From: Pseudomonadota bacterium
GTDB lineage: Bacteria > Pseudomonadota > Alphaproteobacteria > Rhizobiales > Xanthobacteraceae
Direction of reading: 5' to 3'
Length of the DNA stretch: 64,000 nt
Assembly (NCBI GenBank): GCA_023435725.1
Contig: JAEYRD010000145.1
Span: 1-64,000, forward strand
Shown: positions 17,701 through 25,680 of the stretch, in pieces
How the letters are laid out: each line of letters opens with the position of its first letter
Numbering within the stretch: position 1 is the first letter of the stretch
The notes under the pieces: generated by a model
Seen by the model: only the letters and a program-made list of their open reading frames with translations
What the model was told of the DNA's origin: nothing
Database searches by the model: none
Translations under genes and position numbers: made by a program

Positions 17701-18150
17701 GCGGCACAGCGGGCGGTGATGACGGCCGACCTGCTGATGACCGGCACCAACGTGGACGGCAATTTTGTGCAGGACCCGCTGTCGGCGGATCAGGTCAAGG
17801 TCGTTGCCCGTTTCGCGGAGAGCGGACCGAGGCCAACCATATTCATCAATGCCTGTCAGACCGGGCGTGCGGGACGTGGTATCGGCGGAGGTGTCGCCGG
17901 TTTTGTCGATGCATTCCTGCGGCCGTACTCCGAACTCGGAGCGGGCGCGCTGGTCGGAGCGCTTTGGTCGGTCGACGACAAGCTCGCCTACAGCTTTGCC
18001 GAGGCTTTCTATCTATCGCTCAAGGAGGGAAATGCGCTGGTGGATGCCGTCAGGACCGCGCGCGAGGCAGCCAAGAACCGGAAGGAGCTGACCTGGTTGG
18101 CCTATTCCGTATACGGCAATCCGTTCGCGCGCGTCACGGATGCTCCCTAG
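14797..18150 (+). CDS. Serine-hydrolase-like plus CHAT fusion protein
   Basis: The 1117-residue protein has four parts. Residues 1-210 are of unknown fold. Residues 215-510 form an alpha/beta-hydrolase-like domain with the oxyanion motif MVHGTFSS (H224), a nucleophile elbow HSRGG (S297), and likely acid and base D463 (NDLVV) and H497 (VFHTTYF). A low-complexity arginine/serine/alanine linker (510-615) joins a beta-rich segment (620-760). A C-terminal CHAT domain follows, with FIPWELLYI, catalytic H966 in LHFACHGEA and C1020 in FINACQTGRAG, then GALWSVDD. All five key residues look intact. There is no signal or membrane span. It follows the membrane protein by 87 bases. The hydrolase may be a lipase, esterase or peptidase. 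Confidence 0.88.
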   Translation: MAALEVANGVVVRSPDDVEVRVVQDGPVRRGFRRGTASQMGGTDQLRRALSASDFTIAAEVEMVPTRPGTRALRRDPQTPTQIEVEVGPSERAMVLIEGAGGVYAWTYPQQAGQPSRRRGGAQVLVFPLTAETRGSARGVPTASGKRGPVLDWVSDKLIDPVRAYVLKFVARTAIDAATDHIEGDREEGIVSMAGFDSATWTPGRSARPRLPQERPLKILLMVHGTFSSTASGFAQLAGSDSGQAFLSKANEHYDAVLGFDHKTLTATPSENAAALFAALQALGIPENSSIDAVVHSRGGLVYRVVEGLLADRRPDIRLGKAIFVGCTNAGTHLAEPENWAAMIDLYTNGIMAGVRAVSYLAGGAVLSPIVAQGIKTVGRFVQAFSEVAIDEHRVPGLAAMRPTSDLVRELNAGTGPLEKLAAYYAITSNFVAQVAPGKGVTKEFADFIADRVTNRLFQLDNDLVVDTASMTSFGTRGSRLADDATFAFGNTDDVFHTTYFATDIVPSKLSEWLGLGTLRLERPREQFDLQTTSRRSTRGAASIVENPPESTLAPLDVERSGSDPMSETLTLRRTRTRGAASAAPAELREATAAGGTPPSPSTPPASRTAACYFAAEIESHPPPKKPVPLFVTVSRQKIEAADSAVSVASDAPVNVDTARAIVVEVIARKNCRVIGESRAEIDLPRDQRAESLRFVVEGAAEGAADILVEARQGPRMLASFALAPVFVDAGSKTLRRSQVGLPMAAHPDEPAVLRIYEIVESGKVTLRFDLACIDPNIAVSESRTLPGGFSRDVYVSEIFKGIETSWLATNRLYDQFLSRLQANGIVMANELLPDKVREALWTHRDAIRAIQVISEEPFIPWELLYINDRKSGPDGKGFLAEWGLVRWLHSTPWPGPQLAMRNDRINYVIPAYLDPGLRLEGADAERQMLAKLFGSPREVTPDSLSVTRFLQKEARECDVLHFACHGEAAQRAVMTADLLMTGTNVDGNFVQDPLSADQVKVVARFAESGPRPTIFINACQTGRAGRGIGGGVAGFVDAFLRPYSELGAGALVGALWSVDDKLAYSFAEAFYLSLKEGNALVDAVRTAREAAKNRKELTWLAYSVYGNPFARVTDAP

Positions 18151-18331
18151 ATTGAATCGGATCCATGCCGCCGCTCTCGGCCTTATGAGCACTCGCCTTA
18201 CACGAACCTGACGGGGTCGGGTGACCGGCCCGCCGGGTGCTTTTTCGCTGGCCGAGGCGCCCCGAATGGTGGAAGAGAGCGAAGACGCGGTGCGAGCCGC
18301 GTGGTGAGACCGGATATCCGGCGGGAACGCG

Positions 18332-19006
18332 ATGCGCCTTCTGATCGTCGAGGACAATGCCGAGCTGTCGCGGCTCGTTGCCGCCGGGCTGTCGGCGGCT
18401 GGCTACGACAGCGACATCGTGAGCAGCGCGGCCGAGGCCCGCGAGGCGGTGCGTACCGTCAGCTACGCTGCGATGATACTTGATCTTGGCCTTCCCGATG
18501 GCGACGGCCTCTCGGTGCTGCGCGAGCTGCGCCGGCAGATGGAGCCGCTACCGGTCCTGGTGCTGACCGCGCGCGGCGGCTTGCAGGATCGTGTCAACGG
18601 CCTGCGCAGCGGCGCCGACGACTATCTCGCAAAGCCGTTCGCGATGGAGGAACTGGTGGCGCGGCTGGAGGCGATCCTGCGCCGGCCGGGCCAGCTGCTC
18701 GGCCGCTCGCTGCATCTGGCCAACCTCGTCTACGACACCGAAAGCCGCCAGATCTTCGTCGACGACCAGCCGCGCATCATCTCCGCGCGCGAGACCTCTG
18801 TGCTGGAGATTCTGCTGCGCCGGCAGGGGCGGGTGGTGCCGAAGAAGAACGTCGAGGACCACATCTTCGGGCTTGAAGGCGAGGTCGCCTCCAACGCGGT
18901 CGAGGTCTATGTTTCGCGGTTGCGCAAGCAGCTCGCCGAGCACGGCGCCAAGGTCGTGATCCACACCATACGCGGCGTCGGCTATCTCATGGCCGAGGAG
19001 AAATAG
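18332..19006 (+). CDS. OmpR-family response regulator
   Basis: The 224-residue protein has a receiver domain with phospho-acceptor D51 (MILDLGLPDGDG), the conserved T79 (VLTA) and K101 (LAKPF), and a winged-helix C-terminal domain ending with the TIRGVGYLM motif. It is of the QseB/TctD type. The kinase gene starts two bases after its stop, so the pair is translationally close. It begins 181 bases after the CHAT fusion gene on the same strand; that distance suggests a separate unit, though read-through is possible. Confidence 0.9.
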   Translation: MRLLIVEDNAELSRLVAAGLSAAGYDSDIVSSAAEAREAVRTVSYAAMILDLGLPDGDGLSVLRELRRQMEPLPVLVLTARGGLQDRVNGLRSGADDYLAKPFAMEELVARLEAILRRPGQLLGRSLHLANLVYDTESRQIFVDDQPRIISARETSVLEILLRRQGRVVPKKNVEDHIFGLEGEVASNAVEVYVSRLRKQLAEHGAKVVIHTIRGVGYLMAEEK

Positions 19007-19008
19007 GC

Positions 19009-20415
19009 GTGGCCCAAGTCGGCTCCCAGGTCGGATCCTATGCCGGGACCTATGCCAGACTTCCGACGTTCAAATCGCTGATCTGGCGGATCGTGTTCCT
19101 GCACATCGTGGCGGTCGCCGTGGTTGCGATCTTCCTGCCGCTGGTGCTGTTCTGGCTGCTCAACTCCGAGATCGATCAGCTGCATCGGGCCGCGATGCGT
19201 GCCCAGGCAGAGACGCTTGCGGAGCGTATCATCATCCAACCCGACGGCAAGGTGACGTTCAACCTGCCCGACAGCCTACGCGGTCTCTATTCGGAAGCTT
19301 ATGGCCGCTATCAGTACGACATCCGCGATGCCGGCGGCCGCTTGCTGTTCTCGTCGCACAAGAAGACTGATGAGGCTGAATCAGAGACGATTTCCGGTGC
19401 CGACGTCACCCAGACGATCGGCGGCACGACGGTTCGCATTCAGGTGGCGGAGGACCTGTCCCATCGCGACGTGATTACCGACGACATCATCTCGAACTTC
19501 TTCCGGCGGGTGGGGTGGATCACCATCCCGATCCTGCTGACCCTGCTTGCTACCGACATCATCATCTTCCGTCGCGCGATCGCGCCGCTGTGGAAAGCGT
19601 CGGAGGAGGCCAGCAATATCGGACCGGCGCGCACCGACATTCGTCTGCCGACGGAGCAGATCCCGCGCGAGATCATGCCGCTGGTCACCGCCGTCAACCA
19701 GGCGCTCGATCGCCTGGAGGACGGTTTCCGCGTGCAGCGGCAGTTCACGGCGGACGCCGCGCATCAATTACGCACGCCGCTCGCGATCCTGCGTACGCGG
19801 ATCGAGACACTCGGCGACGGCGCGGCAAGGCAGGCGCTGCATGCCGACATCGAAGCCATGAGCCGCATCGTCGCCCAGCTCCTCGAGATCGCCGAGCTCG
19901 ATACCTTGGTGCTCGATCCCGACGAGACCGCGGATCTGCGCGCCGTCTGTGCCGAGGTGGTCGGTTCGATCGCGCCGTTTGCGATCGCGCAGCACAAGGA
20001 CATCGCGCTCAAGGGCACCGACGCGCCGGTGCTGATCCACGGCAATTTCGAGATGCTCCAGCGCGCGATCTTCAACCTCGCCGAAAACGCCATCAAGTTC
20101 ACCGCAAGGGACACGTCGGTCGACGTCGAGGTGGGGGACGACGGCGTGGTGCGCGTGCGTGATTGTGGCCCGGGCATCGCGGAAGCCGAGCGCGAGCTGA
20201 TCTTCCAGCGCTTCTGGCGCCGCGACCGCCAGCGCAGCGACGGCGCGGGCCTGGGCCTGTCGATCGTGCGCGGCGTCGCCGACGATCACGCCGCGACAGT
20301 CGCGGTAGAGAACCTTCCCGGCGGCGGTGCGGAGTTTACGCTGCGGTTCAGGCTGGCGGAGAAGACCGTCTCTTGTCCCTCTGCCCTTGCGGGAGAGGGT
20401 GGCTCGCCGCGTTAG
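19009..20415 (+). CDS. Sensor histidine kinase, TctE/QseC-like
   Basis: The 468-residue protein has two membrane spans (about 26-52 and 164-184) flanking a short periplasmic sensor of roughly 110 residues, then HAMP-like text, HisKA with H252 in DAAHQLRTPLAIL, and a HATPase domain (NLAENAIKFT, DCGPGIAEAE, GAGLGLSI). The AHQLRTP form, with Gln instead of Glu, is common in TctE-like kinases. GTG start at 19009. Its last 12 or so residues and the TAG stop are encoded by the intergenic repeat at 20376-20580, so the natural C-terminus has been replaced or extended by repeat sequence. Signal unknown; tricarboxylate sensing is only a family suggestion. Confidence 0.88.
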   Translation: MAQVGSQVGSYAGTYARLPTFKSLIWRIVFLHIVAVAVVAIFLPLVLFWLLNSEIDQLHRAAMRAQAETLAERIIIQPDGKVTFNLPDSLRGLYSEAYGRYQYDIRDAGGRLLFSSHKKTDEAESETISGADVTQTIGGTTVRIQVAEDLSHRDVITDDIISNFFRRVGWITIPILLTLLATDIIIFRRAIAPLWKASEEASNIGPARTDIRLPTEQIPREIMPLVTAVNQALDRLEDGFRVQRQFTADAAHQLRTPLAILRTRIETLGDGAARQALHADIEAMSRIVAQLLEIAELDTLVLDPDETADLRAVCAEVVGSIAPFAIAQHKDIALKGTDAPVLIHGNFEMLQRAIFNLAENAIKFTARDTSVDVEVGDDGVVRVRDCGPGIAEAERELIFQRFWRRDRQRSDGAGLGLSIVRGVADDHAATVAVENLPGGGAEFTLRFRLAEKTVSCPSALAGEGGSPR

Positions 20416-20580
20416 CGGCGAGGCGGGCGAGGGGTTCTGTCCGCGTGTTGCGCTCTCGCCTGAGTGCGCTGAGACAACCCCTCATCCGGCGCCATAGCCG
20501 AAGCTTCGCTTCGGCGTTCTTGAGAACGGCGGCCAAAGGCCGCCTATGCCACCTTCTCCCGCAAGGGGAGAAGGGGAAAG
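20376..20580. repeat. Composite repeat region with facing ends
   Basis: The left end carries CCCTTGCGGGAGAGGG and AGGCGGGCGAGGGGTT; the right end carries the facing AACCCCTCATCCGGCG and CTTCTCCCGCAAGGGGAGAA. Small hairpins lie between (GCCGAAGCTTCGCTTCGGC, GCGGCCAAAGGCCGC). It fills the gap between the convergent kinase and peptidase genes and supplies the kinase stop. Confidence 0.8.
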
Positions 20581-20587
20581 GTAGTCG

Positions 20588-21889
20588 CTATTTCAGCTTG
20601 CCGGTGGACAAGTCCATGATCATGCGCGTGGCCAGATAGAGACGAGGCACGATGCTGTTGATCTGCACATATTCGGCATCGTTGGAATGCGCGCCGAAGC
20701 CCGACAGGCCCATGCCCTCCACCACGGCGCCGTTGGTCTTCAGCGCGGCAAACGCGGCGTCGGTGCCGCCTCCGGTCGCCTTCTCGTCGACCTTGAGTGG
20801 CATTCCGAGTTCCTGATAGATCGTCTTGCCGTAGGCCGCCACGCGGCGCGAGGCGTCGTTGGCTTCTAGCGGCGGTCGACGCACCTCGAATTTCAGCTCG
20901 ACCTTGGAGTCGGGCAGCAGGCGGTTCCTGATCCTGTCCTGCAGTGCCTTCTCCAGCTCGTCGAAATCCGCCACCTTCAGCGCACGCGCATCGGCCTGGG
21001 CCGTGGCGTCGGCAGGGATCACGTTGCGATTGGTGCCGGACCTGGAGACGGTCCAGTTCAGCTTCAGGCCCTGCTCGGGTTTGGACAGATCCTTCATCTG
21101 CAGCACCTGGTGCGAGAGCTCGTACAGCGCATTGACGCCGCCCTCCGGCCTTGCGCCCGCGTGCGACGACTTGCCGTGCACCGTCAGATAGGCCGAGCCG
21201 ATGCCGCTGGTGGCGAGGCGCAGCGTGCCGTCGGTACCGCCGCCTTCGAACGAGAACACGACGTCCTGATCGGAGGCGAAGCGGGTGATGGTGCTGCGCC
21301 AGCCGGGCGATGAGATCTCCTCGTCGCCGTTGGTGAGCACCGTGAGCGTGCCGTAATCCCTGAAGTTCAGCTTCTGCAGCAGCGCCACGACATGGAGAAT
21401 GAGCGCGACGCCCTGCTTGTCGTCGGCAATGCCGAGGCCATAGGCCTTGTCGCCGTCGATGCGGAACGGTTGGTCCTTCAGCATGCCCTTCAGGTACACT
21501 GTGTCCATGTGGGCGATCAGCATGATCTTCTTGCTGCCGGTGCCCTTGAAGACGGCGTGCACGGCCGGGCCGATCTTCTCGGGCGTATCGTCGAGGCGAT
21601 AGACGTCGGCGGGTTGCAGGATCTGCGTTGTGCCGCCGAGCTGCCTGAGCTGCCCTGCAACGCGCTCGGCGATCTGGTTCAGGCCGTCGATGTCCTTGCT
21701 GCCGGATTCGATGCTGACGAGATCGCGCAGCGTGTCGAGCAGCGGCTGCTGCTCCTGTTGCGCCAGCGCATGGATATCGGCCGTGGCATTCGCATTGGGC
21801 TCGGCATGCGCCACGGTTGCAGCACATGCCAGCCAGAGCGATGCGACTAACGAGCCAACGAGTGACGGAGCGGGGTGCGATCGAGGCAT
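20588..21889 (-). CDS. M20 family metallopeptidase, exported glutamate carboxypeptidase type
   Basis: The 433-residue protein starts with a signal peptide (hydrophobic residues 10-28, cleavage near AHA-EP). The M20 zinc ligands and catalytic residues are visible: H127 and D129 (IAHMDTVYL), D156 (GIADDKQG), E190/E191 (NGDEEISSPG), a dimerisation-domain His in GKSSHAGARPEGG, and the terminal FGAHSNDAEY. This matches carboxypeptidase G2-like enzymes that remove C-terminal glutamate in the periplasm; the substrate is inferred. The ATG at 21889 is chosen because it puts the signal peptide first. It lies downstream of the TRAP permease genes on the same strand (115-base gap). Confidence 0.9.
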   Translation of the reverse strand: MPRSHPAPSLVGSLVASLWLACAATVAHAEPNANATADIHALAQQEQQPLLDTLRDLVSIESGSKDIDGLNQIAERVAGQLRQLGGTTQILQPADVYRLDDTPEKIGPAVHAVFKGTGSKKIMLIAHMDTVYLKGMLKDQPFRIDGDKAYGLGIADDKQGVALILHVVALLQKLNFRDYGTLTVLTNGDEEISSPGWRSTITRFASDQDVVFSFEGGGTDGTLRLATSGIGSAYLTVHGKSSHAGARPEGGVNALYELSHQVLQMKDLSKPEQGLKLNWTVSRSGTNRNVIPADATAQADARALKVADFDELEKALQDRIRNRLLPDSKVELKFEVRRPPLEANDASRRVAAYGKTIYQELGMPLKVDEKATGGGTDAAFAALKTNGAVVEGMGLSGFGAHSNDAEYVQINSIVPRLYLATRMIMDLSTGKLK

Positions 21890-22004
21890 GCGCGGCGGCC
21901 CATAAGTTGAGGATGGCCCGGCATGCCCGTGCTGCCGGCGCTTGTCACGCGCGCCCGCGCGCGTCATGCCCCGCTTGGGCGGAACATGACGGCGCCGACG
22001 TTCG

Positions 22005-23606
22005 CTACTTCTGCGGCGGGCCGAGATCCAGCGGCGGCAGCTCGATCTGCGGCACCTCGATCTTGACCTTGTCGAGGTCGACATTGACCGGCTTGTCCAG
22101 CAGGCCCGTCACCGTGATGGGGAAGGCGATCACGATCAGCACCATGATCATCTGAAGGCCGATCCAGGGCATCGCGCCCCAATAGATGTCCGAGCTCTTC
22201 ACTTCCTTCGGCGCCACGCCGCGCAGATAGAACAGCGCGAAGCCGAACGGCGGATGCAGGAACGAGGTCTGCATGTTGACGCAGAGCATCACGCCGAACC
22301 AGATCAGGGCCGGCCCGTCGCCGACGACGGGTCCCAGAATCTTCTGCGCGATCGGCGCGATCATCGGCAGGATGATGAAGGCGATCTCGAAGAAGTCGAG
22401 GAAGAACGCCAGGAAGAAGATGAAGAGGTTGATGAAGATCAGGAAGCCCCAGACGCCGCCGGGCAGCGAGGTCAGGAGGTGCTCCAGCCAGACGCCGCCG
22501 GAGACGCCCAGGAACACGACCGAGAAGCAGGTCGAGCCGATCAGGATGAAGGTGACCATGCAGGTGAGGCGCATGGTGGACTCGTAGCCCTGCTTGATGA
22601 GGTCGCGCAGGTCGGGGATGCGCGCGGCCTCGATGCAGATCCAGGCCACCGCGAGATAAGTCACGGCGAACGCGATCTTGAAGATCAGGTTCTCGGTGAA
22701 CAGCATCGCGACGATGGTGCCGATGCCGGCAGCGATCACGCCTGCTATCAGCACCTTGCGGCCGGTCGAGGAGAAATCCTTGTGATGGATTGCGGCGAGC
22801 ACGATGGCGCCGACCGCGCCCATGGCGCCGGCTTCCGTCGGGGTCGCAAGGCCCATCATCATGGTGCCGAGCACGACGAAGATCAGCACGGCCGAGGGAA
22901 TGATGCCCATCAGGCACTTCTTCCATAGCGGCCAGCCGGTCAGCGTGCGAGCTTCCTTCGGCACCGGCGGCACATGGTCGGGCTTGATCAGGCCGAGAAT
23001 GAAGGTGTAGCCGGCGAACAGCATGATCTGGAACACCGAGGGGCCCCAGGCGCCGAGATACATGTCGCCGACCGACTTGCCGAGCTGGTCGGCGAGTACG
23101 ATCAGCACCAGCGAGGGCGGCACCAGCTGCGTGATCGTGCCAGAGGCCGCGAGCACGCCGGTGATGTAGCGCATGTTGTAGCCGTAGCGCATCATCACCG
23201 GCATCGAGATCAATGCCATGGCGATGACCTGCGCCGCCACCGTGCCGGTGATGGCGCCGAGGATGAAGCCGACGATGATCACGGAATAGCCGAGGCCGCC
23301 GCGGACCGGGCCGAACAACTGGCCCATCGAATCCAGCATGTCCTCCGCGAGCCCGCATCTCTCCAATATGGCGCCCATGAAGGTGAAGAAGGGAATCGCC
23401 AGCAACAGCTCGTTGGAGAGCACGCTGCCGAATACGCGGCCGGGAATCGCCTGGAGGAAGTTGAGGTCGAAGAACCCGAGATGGATGGCGAGGAATCCGA
23501 AGGAAAGGCCGACGGCCGCCAGCGTGAACGCGACGGGGAAGCCGATCAGCATCGCCAGAACCAGGCCGCCGAACATCAACGGCGGCATCATCTCCAGCGT
23601 AATCAT
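22005..23606 (-). CDS. dctM: TRAP transporter large permease (DctM family)
   Basis: The 533-residue protein has about 12-14 membrane spans and begins with the typical MPPLMFGGLVLAMLIGFPVAFTL. It is longer than the common 430-residue DctM, with an insertion containing the charged KPDHVPPVPKEARTL loop, a form often seen in TRAP systems for carboxylates with Tat-exported binding proteins. Its ATG overlaps the small permease stop by four bases (ATGA), so the two are translationally coupled. No binding-protein gene adjoins; the nearest candidate is at 7017-8105. Confidence 0.92.
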   Translation of the reverse strand: MITLEMMPPLMFGGLVLAMLIGFPVAFTLAAVGLSFGFLAIHLGFFDLNFLQAIPGRVFGSVLSNELLLAIPFFTFMGAILERCGLAEDMLDSMGQLFGPVRGGLGYSVIIVGFILGAITGTVAAQVIAMALISMPVMMRYGYNMRYITGVLAASGTITQLVPPSLVLIVLADQLGKSVGDMYLGAWGPSVFQIMLFAGYTFILGLIKPDHVPPVPKEARTLTGWPLWKKCLMGIIPSAVLIFVVLGTMMMGLATPTEAGAMGAVGAIVLAAIHHKDFSSTGRKVLIAGVIAAGIGTIVAMLFTENLIFKIAFAVTYLAVAWICIEAARIPDLRDLIKQGYESTMRLTCMVTFILIGSTCFSVVFLGVSGGVWLEHLLTSLPGGVWGFLIFINLFIFFLAFFLDFFEIAFIILPMIAPIAQKILGPVVGDGPALIWFGVMLCVNMQTSFLHPPFGFALFYLRGVAPKEVKSSDIYWGAMPWIGLQMIMVLIVIAFPITVTGLLDKPVNVDLDKVKIEVPQIELPPLDLGPPQK

Positions 23607-24142
23607 TGGGTCGGCCTCTCGTACTTGGCGTCGATCGTCACATAGCCCTGGAGAGCCGCGATACGCTTGATGACTTCGGAAACACCCTGGAGCGCCAGCA
23701 ACACGAAGCCGGCGGGAATCACGAACTTGATGGGCCAGCGGACCAGGCCGCCGGCATTGCCCGACATCTCGCCGACGTCATAGGCCTGCATGAAGAACGG
23801 CCAGGACAGGTAGGCGAGCAGGAGGCAGGAGGGGATCAGGAAGAACAGGGTGCCGATCATGTCGAGCCAGAGCTGGCCGCGCTCGGACAGGGTCAAATAG
23901 AAGATCTCGACCCGCACATGTTCATTGCGCTTGAAGGTGTAGGACGAGCCGAACATCACGAGGATCGCGAACATGTACCATTGCAGCTCAAGCCAGCCGT
24001 TCGAGGAGTAGCTGAAGGCATAACGGATCATGGCGTTGACCGCGCTGACCAGGCACGCCAGGAGCACGAGAAGATTACAGACGTAGCCGATCTTCTCATT
24101 GAGGAGGTCGATGGCGTTGCTCACCGCCAGCAATGGACGCAT
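23603..24142 (-). CDS. dctQ: TRAP transporter small permease (DctQ family)
   Basis: The 179-residue protein has four membrane helices and the typical DctQ signature RYAFSYSSNGWLELQWYMFAILVMFGSSYTFKRNEHVRVEIFY seen in two parts around residues 41-80. It pairs with the large permease downstream through a four-base overlap. It is the first gene of the operon. Its upstream region carries two palindromic repeats. Confidence 0.92.
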   Translation of the reverse strand: MRPLLAVSNAIDLLNEKIGYVCNLLVLLACLVSAVNAMIRYAFSYSSNGWLELQWYMFAILVMFGSSYTFKRNEHVRVEIFYLTLSERGQLWLDMIGTLFFLIPSCLLLAYLSWPFFMQAYDVGEMSGNAGGLVRWPIKFVIPAGFVLLALQGVSEVIKRIAALQGYVTIDAKYERPTQ

Positions 24143-24167
24143 CTTAGTTTCTCTCCGTCGCGGCGAT

Positions 24168-24216
24168 GAGCATCATCCGGAAACGTGCGAAGCGGTTTTC
24201 CGAAGAGATCATGCTC
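24168..24216. repeat. Palindromic intergenic repeat, family A, copy 2 (inverted)
   Basis: The ends GAGCATCATC and GATCATGCTC enclose CCGGAAACGTGCGAAGCGG and TTTTCCGA. It is the reverse-complement arrangement of the copies at 5599 and 62723, with a few substitutions. Confidence 0.8.
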
Positions 24217-24231
24217 GAACAACAACACGGG

Positions 24232-24264
24232 GCGCGATGATGATTGATCCTCGTCTCATCGCGC
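24232..24264. repeat. Short palindrome GCGCGATGA ... TCATCGCGC
   Basis: Nine-base perfect inverted arms are separated by 15 bases. It is similar to the AAAGCGCG/CGCGCTTT palindromes at 28444 and 62692. Confidence 0.7.
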
Positions 24265-24538
24265 TTTGGACTTCACGGGAGGCATCGGCACGCATCGCTC
24301 AGCCCGCATGCTCATGCATGTGGCCACACGGCTCGTTTTCCGGAGCGATTACGGCGTCAGTCCTCCCCTCGTGCCTTGCCGTCTTGACCGCGACCGCCAA
24401 AGGGGCAGGCCGGCTTATTGCTGCCGGGCAAGCAAAGGCGGTCGCACCAAACCAGCGGGTTTGCGTGCCGTCAATCGGAAAATGGGCAAATTGACGCGCG
24501 GTCAAAAGCTTAGGTTGGCGGGGGAGCGGGCCGAATCC

Positions 24539-25573
24539 TCAGCCGCCGGTGACGCTCATGTGCCTGGAGACGCTGGGGCGGTCGTGGCGGCGGTCGATGA
24601 TGAAGTCGTGGCCCTTGGGCTTCAGCCCTATCGCGCGGTCGATCGCATCCGCAAGCAGCATATCGTCGCTCGATGCACGCAGAGGTTTGCGCAAATCGGA
24701 GGCATCCTCGTGACCGAGGCAGGTGTGCAGCGTTCCCGTGCAGGTGATGCGCACCCGGTTGCAGGATTCACAGAAATTATGGGTCATCGGCGTGATGAAG
24801 CCGAGCTTGCCGCCGGTCTCGGCGATGCTGACATAACGCGCCGGCCCGCCGGTGCTCTCAGTCAGATCCGTCAGCGTGAACTGCTGGGCGAGGCGCGCGC
24901 GCACCAGCGACAGCGGCAGATACTGGTCGATCCGTCCCGATCCGATCTCGCCCATCGGCATCACCTCGATCAGCGTCAGCCCCATGCCGTTGCCGTGGGC
25001 CCAGCGCATCAGCTCGGGGATCTCGTCCTCATTGAGGTTCTTCAGCGCCACCGCGTTGATCTTCACGCTAAGGCCTGCGGCGCGCGCGGCCTCGATGCCT
25101 TCGAGCACCTTGTCGATCTCGCCCCAGCGCGTGATCTCGCGAAACTTCCTGGGATCGAGCGTGTCGAGCGAGACGTTGATACGGCGGACGCCGCAATCGG
25201 CGAGCTCGCTTGCATGCTTGGCGAGCTGCGTTCCGTTGGTCGTCAGCGTCAGTTCGTTCAGCGCGCCACTCGTCAAATGACGCGACAGCGAGCGGACCAG
25301 CGTCATCACGTTGCGCCGGACCAGCGGCTCGCCGCCTGTGAGTCGCAGCTTCTTCACACCCTTGGCGATGAAGGCCGAGCAGAGCCGGTCGAGTTCCTCC
25401 AGCGTCAATAGGTCCGCCTTGGGCAGGAACGTCATGTCTTCCGACATGCAGTAGAAACAGCGCAGGTCGCACCGGTCGGTGACCGAGACGCGCAAGTACG
25501 AGATGGTCCGCCCGAACGGATCGGTCATGGCGCTCGACAGCGCGGCGCGGGGGCTCGCGGAAGATCCGTTCAT
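24539..25573 (-). CDS. moaA: GTP 3',8-cyclase, molybdenum cofactor biosynthesis
   Basis: The 344-residue radical-SAM enzyme has the N-terminal cluster motif CDLRCFYC (C35, C39, C42), LTGGEPLVR for SAM/GTP binding, and the C-terminal second-cluster motif NFCESCNRVRITCTGTLHTCL. It ends in Gly-Gly, which in MoaA reaches into the active site. It converts GTP to 3',8-cyclo-GTP, the first step of molybdopterin synthesis, with MoaC (not in this window). The start at 25573 gives a 15-residue leader; MTDPFGRTISYLR at 25528 is a shorter alternative. No moa neighbours are present. Confidence 0.95.
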   Translation of the reverse strand: MNGSSASPRAALSSAMTDPFGRTISYLRVSVTDRCDLRCFYCMSEDMTFLPKADLLTLEELDRLCSAFIAKGVKKLRLTGGEPLVRRNVMTLVRSLSRHLTSGALNELTLTTNGTQLAKHASELADCGVRRINVSLDTLDPRKFREITRWGEIDKVLEGIEAARAAGLSVKINAVALKNLNEDEIPELMRWAHGNGMGLTLIEVMPMGEIGSGRIDQYLPLSLVRARLAQQFTLTDLTESTGGPARYVSIAETGGKLGFITPMTHNFCESCNRVRITCTGTLHTCLGHEDASDLRKPLRASSDDMLLADAIDRAIGLKPKGHDFIIDRRHDRPSVSRHMSVTGG

Positions 25574-25680
25574 ACCAAATGCCTTGTCACTTACGGCGAC
25601 GGGCGCACCTTTGCTTCAGTGGTGCTCTGGCAGCAATCTAAGCATCGGACGCGCCAAGGACAATCGGGTTGATGCCGAGG

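Larger units (their letters stand above)
24143..24538. other. Intergenic region upstream of the TRAP permease genes
   Basis: About 400 bases without a convincing gene lie here. It holds repeat family A copy 2 (24168-24216) and a second palindrome (24232-24264); the remainder (24265-24538) shows open frames with unconvincing protein text on both strands. The promoter for dctQ should lie near 24145-24230, inside or next to the repeats. Confidence 0.5.

Noticed and set aside
24239..24494. Open plus-strand reading in the region upstream of dctQ
   Set aside because: It starts inside a palindromic repeat and has no family resemblance or ribosome binding site; it is on the strand opposite to the neighbouring genes.
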